A DNA stretch of 64,000 bases from Melampsora larici-populina 98AG31 (GCF_000204055.1 NW_006768768.1:1788619-1852618); one strand, 5' to 3'. Shown: positions 36,301-48,813, counted from the first letter of the stretch. A program made the numbers and translations. The notes: a model not told the origin generated them from the letters alone.

Positions 36301-37901
36301 GGATCTTTGAGATCTAAACTTAAATCATTAACTAATTGAATAATAAGAATGATATCAATAAGAATGAATAATAATAAGAGTGAAAAATAATAAGGATGAA
36401 TAAGAAAAATGAATAATCAGTATAAATTCAAAATTAATTGCATCAAATTTCGCAATTATTTAAAGAAAATCACTCACCATTTGCGATTATAGGCCAATCT
36501 GCATCCACAGCAGAACATTCCACGTGGATATCTGGAAGATCTGTTGAATAAAGAACCCAAAAAGAAAAAAAACATGGATAAACAACCAAAAACATCAAAA
36601 ATAAAAAATTTGAAAATATAATCAAGTACCTTTGAGATTGATGTCTCCTTCAGCTCCAGCTTCATCTGGAAGATTTTGAAGAGCTTCTACGTGTTTTTGA
36701 AATTCTAAAACACCTATAAAAACACATATTAATATGAAGAAATAACAAACATGTCAAAAAAATATAAAAATTGAAACTCACCTTCACTGAATTTATCATC
36801 TTCAAAAGCTTTATTTTTTTTGTTGAAAGGATCTTTAATAATGTATTGCTTATTAATATAAATAAAGTCATCATTGTTTCCGTCATCAGTTGAACCTTCC
36901 GCGTCTAAATCTGAATCTAATTCCATTTCATGATCTATGTGCTTTGAATCTAAATCCATTTCATCTCCGTGATTTGAATCTAATTGAACTTTGGAATAGG
37001 AAGAAGTTTTTTGAGGTGGAAGTGATAAGGGAGCAGTTTGAAATGAATTTGAATTTGAAACAGAATTGGAAGTTATTTTGGAAGGTGGAGTTGTCAAAAC
37101 TACATTCTGATTAAAATCCGTATTAAACTTTTGATTTTCTTGATTTAAATTCATTTCACTATCAGGTAATTGTTGAATGGAAAGATTATGATTCATCTGA
37201 TTATTAGACTGAATTGGATGAGTGAAATTGTTTAAATTCGGATTTAAATCAATCATCTGATTATTATTACTATTTGATTTGTTATAACTCAAATTTGAAT
37301 CAGAAGAATTGATTACATTAGAAGAATTTAAAAGGTTTTGATTGACAGAATTAAGATTTGGTTGAACTGGATTATTCATCTTTGATTGATTGATCATATT
37401 CAAAAGAAGTCCCAAAGTGTTATTGTCAATTTGATTCATACTATTTTGATTTAAGGTATTATGAATTTGATTTGGTAAATTTAAATTACTATTATTGAAT
37501 GAATGAGTGTTAAAGTTGGAATTATTATTGTTCAATAAAGTTTGACTGTTGAAATCCGTGTTAATAACACCATCATTAATATTCAATAAGCTACTTTGAT
37601 TGTTCATTAAATTACTTTGATTCATCATTAAGGAACTTTGGTTTGATGGAATTTGTTGATTATTGTTGGATAAATGATTATTATGATTATTGAACATCTG
37701 ATTATTATTATTCATCATCATATGATTATTCTTATTCATCATATTATTCATATTATTCATCATTTGATTACTGAAGTTTTGATTAAAATTGTTGTTTATA
37801 TTATTCATTTGATCATTTTGTAAACTGTTGAAATTGTTGTTGTGATTATTCATCTGATTGGTATTGTTGAAAGGTTTATAGTTGTTGTTTTTCATTTTCA
37901 T
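33313..37901 (-). pseudogene. MULE transposase with FAR1-like, SWIM, zinc-knuckle and OTU domains
   Basis: Exons at the 5' end are 37901-36782, 36713-36630, 36540-36478 and from 36304 on, joined in phase with clean GT-AG sites. The first 370 residues are Asn/Met/Gln-rich. A FAR1-like domain follows (CHKTIYFHCHRG ... GCQWKAAI ... LSHNHEP). The MULE DDE core follows, with the first Asp in VYGVDTTYKTN and the second in FATDRERALINS, then HILCLWHINKN. A SWIM-like GTPCAHQ and a zinc knuckle CGNCGELGHDKSKC come next, and the OTU protease (DPPGDGHCGFHAIAHALG; His in NGHWVSL) is last. Breaks: TAA at 35445-35447, frameshifts near 34950, 34865 and 33965. It would cut and paste the element; this copy is inactive as read. 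Confidence 0.85.
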
Positions 37902-38147
37902 TTGATGAGAATATGATTTTACTAAAATGATTTAGATGAATTACTAAAAGGTTTTAGTGGAATGATGATTTTATGAGTGAATACCTGGCGTGATTAGCTT
38001 TAAAACTGAGAAAAAGTTCAAAGTCCGTGTTCTAGGAGTGGAAAAGGGGGGAAAAGAGCCAAGGGGCCTCTATATCAGTTGAAGTGTACGTGAAGTTTGA
38101 CCAAACTTCCACGTACACACACGTGTAGGTGCGTTCCCACGCGTCTG

Positions 38148-38286
38148 AATAGCTGTAGGCGCTCAGAAATGATGCCCACATTGCTGTATTAGGAATGTGG
38201 GCGCTTTTTTCCCACGCCTACATGTCAAACCTTAAATGTAGGCGCTCAGAAATTGCGCCTACGTGCAAAAAAAGGAATGTAGGCGT
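38148..38286. repeat. Inner right-arm array of GCGCCTACAT motifs
   Basis: Five to six copies of TGTAGGCGC / GCGCCTACA lie immediately upstream of the transposase start and are split from the outer array by the LTR-like repeat at 38287. Their position, just 5' of the gene, makes them candidates for both terminal and promoter function. Confidence 0.75.
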
Positions 38287-39790
38287 TGTAGAACTCCGAC
38301 GCTGTGGAGCGTAGCCAGAGCCTCGAGGGGAAGAAACAACCCAAGGGGGATAAACCGCCAAGAGCCGTAACCAAAACGCCGTTAAGCTGCCCTCAAAATA
38401 CAATGAGACACTTCTTTGCCAAAAATACCGCCACCAAGGTTAAGCTTCCAGCCTTGAAAATCCCAATTTACAAGCTTTGTTCAGCTTTAAGAGTCCCCGC
38501 AAAGGTCCTACAGTTCAAAAACAGATGTAAACAAGCTGTTTTTTACTATGTTCCCCAATGCAGTTCCCAAAAGACTTCCCCACAGCAAGTGAAAAAAATA
38601 ATAAAACCTTGAAAATTCCTCCACAACCTTATTCTCCAATGTCTACTGATTCTAATGGTACCCTGCACACCCTAACAGCCTTAAAACCCAGGGAATTACA
38701 CTTGTAACAGTGTAATTCACCTTAATACCTTAGGACAAAACCCTAAGATAGCTAAGTAGTAATAAAAAAAATAATAAAAAATAAATTCAAATCACAAAAA
38801 TCCCACCGATAAGGGATTTTGGAAAAGACACCAATAAGGGTTTCAAAAATCCCACCGATAACACTCTTCTTTTACCCTTATATTCAAGATAAAGGTAAGA
38901 CTTTCCTTTCTCATTTATTTTCTTTCTACCTCTACAATAAAATACTAAAAAAGAACTTAAACACTCGAGTGTTCTTCTATAACTTCTTCTTATACTTTTT
39001 TTTGAAACTTGGAACAAACAAAAGAAATCTACAACTTGATAACGGTCACTAAACAATACTTCGATAGCTCACAATTATTTTTCTATCTTCTATGATATGT
39101 TTTCGATGAGACACACACACACACACCTTTTCGATCAATCGGAACTCCCCTTCTTTTATACCTCAGATCTTGCTACATCCCAGCCCTAACAAAACCTAAC
39201 TGTGAGTTTTCTCTTGTCCTTCTCACTCCCTTCTTCTAACCTGTTCCAAGTGTTTTGAACTGACTCGATTGGTATTGTTTTTTTTCTTTGTTTTTGTTTG
39301 TTTTCAGCGATTCCAATTGGAATCGCTTGTTTCCAAAGCCCAGCGTGGACTAGCACCTTTGGCCATGCCCTTGTTACCACCCATCCCTTACTACCTTGGC
39401 TTCGAAATCGATTTGATTTGATTTCTGGACCGATGCGAGTAAGTCCTCTCCCTTTTTCTTTCCGTAACTTATACCCTGCTGACTACTCCCTATTTTTGAT
39501 TCAGCCTAGTGCCTTTCTTTCCTTCTCCTATGTCATTCCTTGTCCTAACTGGGCAAAAGGCCCCTTCCCATCAACATGCCTGTCTTAGTCCTACTTGTTA
39601 AACCCCTGTTATAGTTGTTGCTGTGCCTAGTTGTGGCTGAAGTTAGTGTAATGAAAAAAAACCCAAAAATGCGACTTTTGGTAAAAGTTGTGCTGAGCTG
39701 AGAGTGACCCAGTAGAGATTAAAAAATAAATAATAATAGTAAGCTCTATATAAAGGTCTCAAAAGACTCGAGTAGTTTTTTATTTTCACA
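38287..39790. mobile_element. Second LTR-like repeat, about 1504 bp
   Basis: This is a direct copy of 31356-32942 (same TGTAGAACTCC start and TTTTCACA end), with perhaps 75-80 percent identity by eye and several indels. It contains an (AC)n run at 39111-39126. It interrupts a GCGCCTACAT array. No perfect flanking duplication was seen. Because the left copy has its own duplication, these are more likely two independent insertions than the two LTRs of one element. Confidence 0.6.
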
Positions 39791-40095
39791 GTGTAAAATT
39801 CAAGCGCCTACATATGTAGGCGCACCCAAATTACGCCTACAGTCGCAAAAATAAAATGTAGGTGTAATTTCCATGCGCCCACATATGTAGGCGCTTCAAA
39901 TTGACCCCTACATTTCATTTTTAGAATGTAGGCGTATACAAATGACGCCTACATTGGTTTCCCAGCCTGTAGGCGTCATTTGAAAAGGGAAAAAGCCCCT
40001 ACAGGCTGTATGTAGGTGCTTTTTTGTGGGAAAAAGCCATGTAGGCGCTGTTTGGGCACCGCCTACATGGATTTTGTGTGGGCTGCAAATAGCAA
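39791..40095. repeat. Outer right-arm array and MULE terminus
   Basis: GCGCCTACAT motifs in alternating orientation end at GGCTGCAAATAGCAA (40081-40095), the inverted copy of 29907-29921. The outermost 180 bases match the 737-bp MITE base for base over long stretches, including CAAATGACGCCTACATTGG. Confidence 0.85.
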
Positions 40096-40099
40096 TGGC

Positions 40100-41660
40100 C
40101 TTTATATTACTCACTCTCTATTATTATCTATTATTATCTAACTATGACCCATTTTAACGCCAATTAAAGGAGTGATGATTTAATTCAATGATCACTTGTT
40201 GGAAGAGTTCTTTGACACACGAGACAAGTTATCAAATCATCGAAGTCAATTTCTAGACATTTTTGAACATCATATCATTGGTTAAATACTTGATTGTAGT
40301 CTTTTTTGACAATTGTGTCATTCAACCAGATTATATCAGTAAAGACTTTGTGGAACTCACCAGTTAAACCTTTCAGAACTAACTTATCAAGTCATCATAG
40401 TCTGTCGAGGACAACTCCATCATAAAGAACTGAACATCTCATTCGAGACTTTTTTGTCAGATCAAAGCCTACACTACTCGATGGTAGGCTTTTTCAACAT
40501 CCACGTCATTCAAACGACATATTATATAACCATCTTTTGAAGTTCTATTCGACAATCAAATCTTTCAATCAGAACTTCTCCTATATTGAAGTATCAACAT
40601 TCAATAAACCTATGTTTTGACAAACAAACAAATCGTATTGAAAGAGATTAAACTTATGCCCTCTTTGGTGGACTTCTTGACCAATCATTCAAGTCATCAG
40701 TTCATTACTTCATTGCAGTATTTTTCAATACTCCAAAGATGTGGAAATATCTTAACACCTCGTTGGAGTGATATTCAAGAAACACATATTTCTAACTTAA
40801 GTTATCACTTCATATCGAGAAACTGATAATGATCATTGCTTTGGAGAAATATATCAAGCAAGCGCCGCTAGATCTTGAGACAGGCACATTATCATAACGT
40901 TAAATCAGTACAAGTTTGGTCTCATTTATTTCACACATTGAATGACTTCTGGCTGACATCTATCTATAATTTTTCTTGTTTAAATAGGAATCAAGAAAGA
41001 AACAAATAAGTTCAATTATTTTTGCTTGCCGCCTACAATTGTCAATTTATATTAGATTGATTTCTCTTATTGTTAGATAATAATAATGGGTCGAATTCAT
41101 ATATTTTCCTGCTTCAAATTCATATATTTTGCTAAATATGCTGGTCTTATCATTTTAAGTCATTTGAGCTCGTCAATATGTTAGATGATTGTGTGAAATT
41201 GTGCAGAATTCAACATGTGTTCTATATCGGGTGTTCTAATTGGTGTTCTATGCTGCAACTGACTAGATCAATGATGTGTCGTTTAACAACACTTTGTTAT
41301 GAGATAAAATGTTGTTGTTCTCATACAAGGGTATTTGTTAAAAACGAGGACTTTCTCCGATTTTATGTCTAATTTGTCTCTCACTGTGAAAACTCCTAGT
41401 CATGAAATGCAAGACTACAAGGCCAACAATGGTTTTACAGGGCAAACAAAAGTTATGGACCACATCACTTCATCCTGCTCACATCAGGACTGGTCAAGTA
41501 TTAAGAATTTGTTATTCATCCAGGTCTACAAATATCAATCAATGTAATACACCCAGTTTCAAAGTCAAAGTGAACCAATGGGGAAAGAGAAACGGAAAAT
41601 GAGTCATTTACAACAAGTTACAAGTGGTTTGCAATCAGAGCCATAACGTGTAAGATATAA
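40100..41660. other. No gene recognised
   Basis: AT-rich sequence. Recurrent TCATTCAA and GTCATTCAACCAGA phrases hint at degenerate repeat. The plus frames at 40617-40826 and 41178-41602 have no motif, splice partner or plausible composition. Confidence 0.4.
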
Positions 41661-41667
41661 CTAGTGT

Positions 41668-42970
41668 TCACATTTTTCGTTTACTCTTCTTGCGCTGATA
41701 GATTTTTGAAGGATTATGAATCTTGTGGATTTTGATTTTCACCTCCTGTTTGTAACACTTGACAACTTCCTCTTTAATTGCTTCCCATTCAACATCACTT
41801 TTCCCCTCTTTCAATTTTAATAACCCGTCAATGCGACTGAGCAACAACCTGTTGATTTGTAAGGAACATCCAAATCTGGTTATTGGCGAGTCCCTGGGAT
41901 GGATTGGTGCCCAACCCTCGTTGTAGGTTGTCGAAGCAGAAGTGTGATGTACTTCATGCAAAAGCCAGATAGTTTCAACCACACCATCGCAAGAGTCTAG
42001 AAGTATCTCAACATGATATTTGTCAAGGATGAATTTACAACCTTCGATATCACCTAAATATTCCGACTGCATCACACAGTGAAGGTCCCCAGTGGCACGG
42101 TTGATCCGGCAGAAAAGGCCGTAGGCATATAGGGTGGCATCATGATCGCAGTGTGGGTTGTTGTTGAACCCGTTGCGCGTGCACACGATGCTGGAACCCA
42201 CGACGTTTGCATTGGGTGATTCTGACCAGGTCGGATTGGCGAACAAAGGAACGGAGTATTTCATGGCCAAATCGCGATTGGACAGGTACGAGTGTAGACA
42301 TAGCGATGCCATAGATTCCGCTAAAATTTTGTTAATTGCAGCCATTTCCAGCATACGTGCCTCATCCTCCCAAATCGACTCTATGTTTTTGCCTGTTTTG
42401 GAATTGAAAGCTGTGACTCCTGTGTTGGATATTAATTTCTTGGTCAATCATCACACATAAACTGATACTTGATTGACATGTGGATATTACTCAACCAAAA
42501 GTGCACCCTTTGTCGGACCCAGGTCGGTAGCCCGCTGATTGCATTTCACCTGGCTCTTCAATCCCCTGTATTCAACCACTAATTGTCACCTCAGATCGGG
42601 CTGGAGTATGATTGTAAATACTTTGTATGGTGAACTCCAATTTGTCCTTTTTGGTGATAGGCATGTTGGAAAAGGGATGAAAGCAAACAACTTGAATGAC
42701 CTTCCAAGTGTCCGCATCAAGGATTACTGAGTTGCCAAATTTGATTTGAATACGAGGACCTTTGGGAAGATTATCCATGGAATGTTTTTTCAGAAAGTAG
42801 ATACGGCAGTCTTCGGGAACCCCAAACTTTTCGGAAATCAGTTTTTGCAGCGTGTGAAAAGCGCAGGCTTGTGATTCAGGGCGCTTGTTGTGGTTAGAAG
42901 GGTAGTAATTTGGTATGCACCAATCTCTTGCGTTCTTTTTCTTCTTGGTATGATTTTGGCTGCTTGTCGA
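41668..42970 (-). pseudogene. Tet-like 2OG-Fe(II) oxygenase domain protein, probably broken
   Basis: The C-terminal 259 residues (42447-41668) carry the iron-binding H-x-D in NNPHCDHDATLYAYGLF (about residues 96-112), a distal His in WLLHEVHHTS (about 161-170) and the 2OG-binding Arg in ITRFGCSLQINR (about 189-200). This order is that of the Tet-like family expanded in basidiomycetes. Upstream sequence in another frame (42950-42575: LDADTWKVIQVVCFHPF, then MQSAGYRPGSDKG) matches the N-terminal part of such proteins. It is separated by TGA at 42572-42574 and a frameshift or unrecognised intron near 42470. Family members are thought to oxidise modified bases or to travel with transposons; the substrate here is unknown. 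Confidence 0.6.
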
Positions 42971-42999
42971 CCTTTTTTTTTCCTTTGGCCATCTTCTGC

Positions 43000-43890
43000 A
43001 AAGAATTGATTACAAAAAGCATGTCTGGATGAGCAGGAGTTGACGGAAGTCTTGATGTCTATCCATCGGGCGTTCAGAATTGGTGCGTACCTCAGAAAGC
43101 TCGTCTACTATTGATTGAAGGCTTGGATTGAGGAGTTTTGAGGAATCCCTAAATCACACTGGTAACAATGTTGCGATGAGTTAGAAGCTTGTCTGAGGAA
43201 ATGAAAGGAGATTGATTCCTGGTTCTCAGCTGTGCCCATAAAATGGGGTCTAGAACACATCAAAGACTACGGTTTTGTATCGTCCCTCATTAGGAATCCA
43301 AATCCAGTTATCTCCAAGCACATTCTGACCCCATCTTATCAGCACCCATCTTTGAAGGGTAGGAGGAGTTGAGAGCAGTAGCATGTGCAACATTGAAAAT
43401 CTTACTAACAAACATCTTACTAATGCAGTAATGAAGATTATCGGTGAGCTGATTGTTTAGACCTGGACAAAAAGCAAAATCTGAGGACAATCAGACAAAT
43501 TCAAAACAAGAAACAATAAGATAATGGAGTCACTAACCAGAAAGACAGAAGGTCAAAAGATAAAAAACAACAAGTATGAAAGATGAACACACTGTGTTCA
43601 ACTTTGATTTGGAGTTGGTTGAGAGTGTTGGTCAAAGTAGAGGGGACGGATGCAGGGGAGGGTAAACGTCGCGTGGCTGGCGGAGAGGATGTTGAAGTGA
43701 TGAAGGGGAAGGGAAAATTTTAAACAGCCCTAGTCGCGTTGAATAGACTTGAAGACTTGACCTGTATAGATGTATTGTGTTTTGACTTTACAACATACAT
43801 ACATAGAGTAAAATGTTACATATGCATGTGACCTACAAGCATATGGAAGCCTGTGATTCCTGACGTGGGGGGCCTTCCCACCCCCTGGGC
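43000..43890. other. No gene recognised
   Basis: The frame 43308-43490 minus could be an upstream exon of the oxygenase gene but no splice path was clear. The G-rich stretch at 43640-43710 has no features. Confidence 0.35.
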
Positions 43891-43896
43891 ACTTTC

Positions 43897-44282
43897 TATA
43901 AGAGTACGAGCTTTGGAAGAACACGAGAGTTCTTTAGTAAGTGCTAAAAGAACACGAGTGATGTGGAAAAGCAAAGTACCTTTGGAAGAACACGAGAGTT
44001 CTTTAGTAAGTGCTAAAAGAACACGAGTGATGTGGAAAAGCAAAGTACCTAGTGGTACGAGAAACACAGATAAGAATGAATGAGAAAAAGGAAACAATAG
44101 TTGAGGAAACATTCAGTCTTATATATAAAAGTGATCTCGTAGAACCAAGGTACATGAATAGATAGAGAAGGAGAAGACATAATTATGTCAGAGAAGAAAT
44201 GAAATAGATGAAGTTGACATCATGTAGATATTAACTATGACAAAATAGAAATGAAGTTCTAGACTTGTTAATTATCTCAATA
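43897..44282 (-). repeat. Copia 3' LTR
   Basis: On the minus strand it starts TATTGAGATAATTAAC and ends CTCTTATA. It contains a 73-bp internal tandem duplication (two copies of a unit with GAAGAACACGAGAGTTCTTT) and a TATATATAAGACTG promoter-like box near 44120. Confidence 0.93.
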
Positions 44283-44296
44283 CCCCCCCTACTTCG
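44283..44296 (-). other. Copia polypurine tract
   Basis: Minus strand CGAAGTAGGGGGGG lies directly before the 3' LTR, the expected primer for plus-strand synthesis. Confidence 0.85.
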
Positions 44297-44300
44297 ATAT

Positions 44301-47300
44301 CTATGAGATTTGCAAACATGCAGAAGTCAAACCCATACTAACACAGCACCTATTGTGCAAAACTCTGGGTAAAGACTTAGTGAAAATATCAGCAGTCATT
44401 TCTGCTGTAGGTTTATATGAAAGTAAAAACGTTTTATCTTCTATCTTCTCTCGAATCCAATGATACTGAATTTCGATGTGTTTCGTTCGAGCACGAAAGA
44501 TCGGATTAGAAGCTAATGAAATGCAACCTTGATTGTCATTGAATAAAGGAATCATTGGATCGGTGACAACTTTCAGATCCGTGAACAGAGTCTGCAACCA
44601 CATGAGCTCCTGACCCGCCTCCACGACTGCCTTGTATTCCGCTTCTGTAGTAGAAAGAGAAACAACCGGTTGTTTTTTAGATTTCCAGCTAATTGGACCT
44701 CCAAAGATTAGAAATAAGTACCCGGTAGTAGATCGACGTGTGTTGATGCAGCCGGCCCAATCAGCGTCAGCAAAGTTTTCAGTCTTGGCATGAGCATAGG
44801 AACCTTCTGCTGGAGAACTAGAGCCGTACGTCAAGTTATACTTCGAGGTACCTCTAAGATAACGGAGAAGTCGATGAAAAGCAGCCCAATGTTCATTACC
44901 AGGATTCTCCAGGTGTTGAGCTAGTTGAGAACAAGTAAACGCTAGATCGGGTCTGCAGCATTGAGCAAGGTAGTTCACCGAACCAACAGACTGACAATAA
45001 TTGAGGCCGGATGCCTTAAAGGCAGCAATGGATTCCGCGCTTGCCGGAGAAAGACAAGTGTTCGGAATCATAGGAGTAGAAACAGGGGAGCATTGAGACA
45101 TTCCGTAGTAGTCCAGAAGAGTCTCAACGTAATGTTCTTGAGAAAGAGAAATGGTTTTTAGGTGTCGATTCCTCGAGATTTTCATCCCTAAGATAGAAGT
45201 GGCCTCACCAAGATCCTCCATTTCAAACTTCTTAGAGATAGCCGATTTGAAGGAGGCGATACCTTTCTTGCTACCGGTGATTAACATATCGTCGACATGT
45301 ACCGCAACGTAACAAGGTTCTGAATCATCGGAGCTGATAAAAAGACAGGAGTCGGCTTTAGATGATCAAAAACCAATGGAGATGAAAAAATCTGTCAATT
45401 GTTTATACCAGCACCTTGGCGATTGCTTAAGACCGTAGAGTGCCCGATTCAGCTTAAGAACCGTTTTGTCTGTCGCTCCATCAATATGTAGACCTTCAGG
45501 AATTCGTAAGTAAATAGTTTCACCAGGAATGCCGTTGAGAAAGGCTGCGATGGCGTCCATGCCATGAACATCAAAGTTGTTAACCCCAGCTACAGCAAGT
45601 AATACACGAAAAGCAGTCTTACAACCGGTGGGAGCAAATGTTTCGTGATAGTCGACATTTGCAACTTGAGAGAATCCTTGTGCACAAAGTCGCGCTTTGA
45701 ATTTAACAAAGGCTCCATCTACGTCTGTCTTCGTTTTGTAAACCCAAACGGTTCCGACAGCAGTGCAACCTTCAGGCAGCTCGCACACGCTCCAAACACC
45801 ACGTCGCTCCATGTTGTCAAGCTCGACTTTCATGGCTTCGACCCATTCGTTCGCAAGATCACCACGCATAGCCTGTTTGTAAGTTTTAGGAGTGGTTGAT
45901 GGGTTAGCTCTGGTTAAATGAGCTTGTCGACGACGAGTGCTGAGGATATTGTTGGGATTTATAGAAGAGGAGATGTCACGAGGGGCAGACTGCGAGATTG
46001 GCTGATAGGACCAACGAGAGCTTTCAGGGATTGGTGGGATTAAAATAGAGGAGTCATTTCTTACAACGTCAACGTTTTCAGACTCTGAAGACACATTCGT
46101 AGAATCACTACTAGAACTAGTAGTTATTGGATCACCGTCCTCGATATGGGTGTATTCAATCGGAGGACTGCCGGCAGGAGTAAAACCATGTGATGGTATG
46201 GAATCAAGCGAGGAAGAAACTTGTACAGGCGATGATAGATTATTCATGATCGGAACAGGAGGTTCTTGATCAGACATGACTGGATCAGAATTAGATGACT
46301 CGAGACTAGGAATGTCCTCAGTTAGGACATCGTAGTCGGTATTTATACTGGAGAGTGATGAATGAGTAAAGTCCGATTCGTTGAAGATGACATCATGGGA
46401 ATAAATTATTTTTCTGGAACCGTAATCCCAGAGACAATAGTTGTGTAATCGTTCTTGATATCCCAAAAGGATACACTTCTTGGAAACAGGGCTGAACTTA
46501 GAAGAACGAAACTGCTTGGGGATCAAAGGATACGCTGCACAGCCAAAGATATGTAGGTGATCAACAGATGGAATCTTTCCAGTCCAAAGCTCATGTGGGG
46601 TCTTATATCCAATGCTAGCTTCAGGACATTGATTTTCAAGGTAAACCGCGGTAGATACGGCTTCACCCCAAAATTTCTTGGGTAGATTCGTGTCGATGAG
46701 CATGCACCGAGCCCTTTCGGTGGTAGTGCGATTGCCTCGTTCAGAGATGGGGTTTTGTTGGGGGGTGTATGGAGCGGAGAAGTCCGAAGTGATACCCTCA
46801 TTTTTCAAGTAAGTTAGGAATTCCTCTGAAATGTATTCCCCACCGTTATCATTCACTAATCTCTTGATAGGTACTCCTAGCTGTTTTTCGACAAGCTTCT
46901 TAAATTGCACAAAGATTGAAAAAGTTTCTGATTTATGTTTAAGAATATATACATGTTTGTATTTAGAAAATCCATCTGTAAGTTTAAAGTAATAACGTCC
47001 ACCTCCAATGGATTCAGGAGAGATTCGACCGCTCAAGTCACTATGGATAACTTCTAGAGGAGCAGTCGGGCGAGGAAGTTTACCCGAAAAAGGCAGACAA
47101 TGATGCTTGCTAAGAGTACACGTGGAGCATGGAGAAAGAGAGGATACAGAGGAATTAAACAACATTTTCATGTATCTATGATTTAGATGACCTAGGCGTC
47201 TGTGCAAAAGTGTTGCTTCGTCAGTCAAGATGGACTTCGTACTAGATAGAGCGAGAGACTTGCCATGAGAGAGATTCAAGACAAAAATGCCATTAGAGAT

Positions 47301-48750
47301 GACGCCGCTAAGAACTGATTGTTTGGCCTTCTTGATTTCAAAAGCATCTCTTCCAGAATTCATGAGTTCGAATCCTTTAGAAAATAGTTGAGAAAGACTA
47401 ATCAGATTGCTGGATAAGGAAGGAATGTGTAAAACATTTGTAAACGAGAGTTCGACATTGTCAATTCCTTTTACAATAACAGTCCCTTTTCCTACAGCTT
47501 GAATAGAATTACCATCGGCTAGATAAACATCTTCCGAGCATTCAGAATAGGTCTTGAAAGCAGATTGATCTCTAAACATGGTGACTGAGGCACCACTATC
47601 TAATAAGTTCAGGACCTTATCCCATTTCTTTTGGACAGCAGCCAATAGAAAGGAAGTGATGGCGGGAGGTACAGGAGGCAAAGCGAAGTCTTCTTGAGCA
47701 GAGAAAGTAGACATAACCGCAGCGGTGTTGACAGCACCGTTCGCAGGAGATCGTTTGTTCTTATTCTTCAAACGAGGAAAACGTTGGTGACATCTATCAG
47801 CAGAATGAGCCGTATCGGGATTATGCTTGCCATTCGAACAAATAGGATAAGACGGTTGTCGAGAAGAAGCGGACGAATTTCGCTGAGCAGTATATGCAGA
47901 TGACGGAGATTGAAACGAATTGATGTTAACCTTCTTGTTGTTCACGTATTGTTGAATGTTGTTCAACACAGAGTCAACAGTGAGTTTTTGATCCATTAGT
48001 TCAGCTCCATGAGTAATCATGGTCTTTAAGTTGTACAAATCGTCAGGGAGTAGATGTAAAATGAAGTAAGAAATCATTTCTTCATCGGTCTTGACACCAG
48101 TGGCTGACAGATCGTTGAGAGCTTTCTTGACGGTGGTCATAAAGCCTTGAAGATCGGATCCATCACAAGATAACGTAAAGAGTTGAGAAAATACTCTTCC
48201 ACGATTTCGAGCTTTAGTAGAGGCGAAGTGACCTATTATGGTTTTCCATAATTCAATAGGATTTCTTCTGTTGGAGTCGTTGATTAATAATTCAGCAATC
48301 CTATCACTGAGTTTTTAAACGAAGAAATCCCACTAAATACTTGCAACGAAGGTCGTAAGTAGCTCTAAGAGCATCATCAGATGGAACAGCTTCTCTACCT
48401 CCAATAATTCCATCAAGATTTTTCATAATGATGAAAGATTCGACTTTAAGATGCCAGGTAGAGAAGTTGTCTTCAGTTAAAATAGGAACACTCGAAATAG
48501 ACTCGGAGTTGGAGTTGGAGTTATCGTTGAATAGGTTGGACATGTTGCTATTGGTAGTAGGTGTTACTAGATTGTTTAAAGGAATAAGGGTTCTAGGATT
48601 GAACGTAGAGTTTGAATTGAGTCCAGTGGGCGTAGAGGATCTGGACGAATGAAGTGATTCTGAGTTGTTTGATTCAGATTCTAGTTGAATCTCAAAGTCT
48701 GGAAGTGATGCTGGAGTGTTGGGAAGATCTTCGAAGTTATCGTTACTCAT
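44301..48750 (-). pseudogene. Copia gag-pol polyprotein
   Basis: Start is the ATG at 48750 (MSNDNFEDLP). Gag runs to about 48000, with a zinc-knuckle-like C-x-x-G-K-H ... H ... C. Protease has LLDSGASVTMF. Integrase has H-H-C-C (HRRLGHLNHRYM ... CSTCTLSKHHC) and the D-D-E residues in IHSDLSG, VNDNGGEYIS and NPISERGNR. Reverse transcriptase ends with YVAVHVDDMLITG, and RNase H has FADADWAGCINTRRST and STTEAEYKAV. Two breaks are seen: a one-base frameshift in an A-run near 48315 and an in-frame TGA at 45366-45368 shortly before the VDD motif. Otherwise more than 1400 codons are open. It is unlikely to mobilise itself as read. Confidence 0.9.
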
Positions 48751-48798
48751 GAGAATGGTAAAGAATGAAGATTAATGGATTTCGGATTTCACATAGGC

Positions 48799-48813
48799 GC
48801 TGGGCTCATAACC
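48799..48813 (-). other. Copia primer binding site (half initiator tRNA-Met)
   Basis: Minus strand GGTTATGAGCCCAGC directly follows the 5' LTR. It resembles the anticodon-arm site used by Drosophila copia (initiator Met half-tRNA priming) and not a tRNA 3' end. The assignment is by motif memory. Confidence 0.65.

Larger units (their letters stand above)
29907..40095 (-). mobile_element. 10.2-kb MULE with GCGCCTACAT-array termini
   Basis: The outer ends are TTGCTATTTGCAGCCCACA at 29907 and its reverse complement ending at 40095. Both arms carry arrays of TGTAGGCGC / GCGCCTACA in both orientations. The interior encodes a MULE transposase with OTU domain on the minus strand (33313-37901). Two LTR-like repeats and a CACTA MITE are nested within. 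A neighbouring 737-bp copy (27769-28505) shares the outer 180 bases. Flanking target duplications were not evident, possibly because of the flanking decay. Confidence 0.75.

Noticed and set aside
31356..39790. One giant LTR retrotransposon bounded by the two 1.5-kb direct repeats with the MULE as cargo
   Set aside because: The left copy has its own CCGG duplication within a continuous tandem array, the copies are considerably diverged, and the interior is a complete MULE gene. Two separate insertions fit better.
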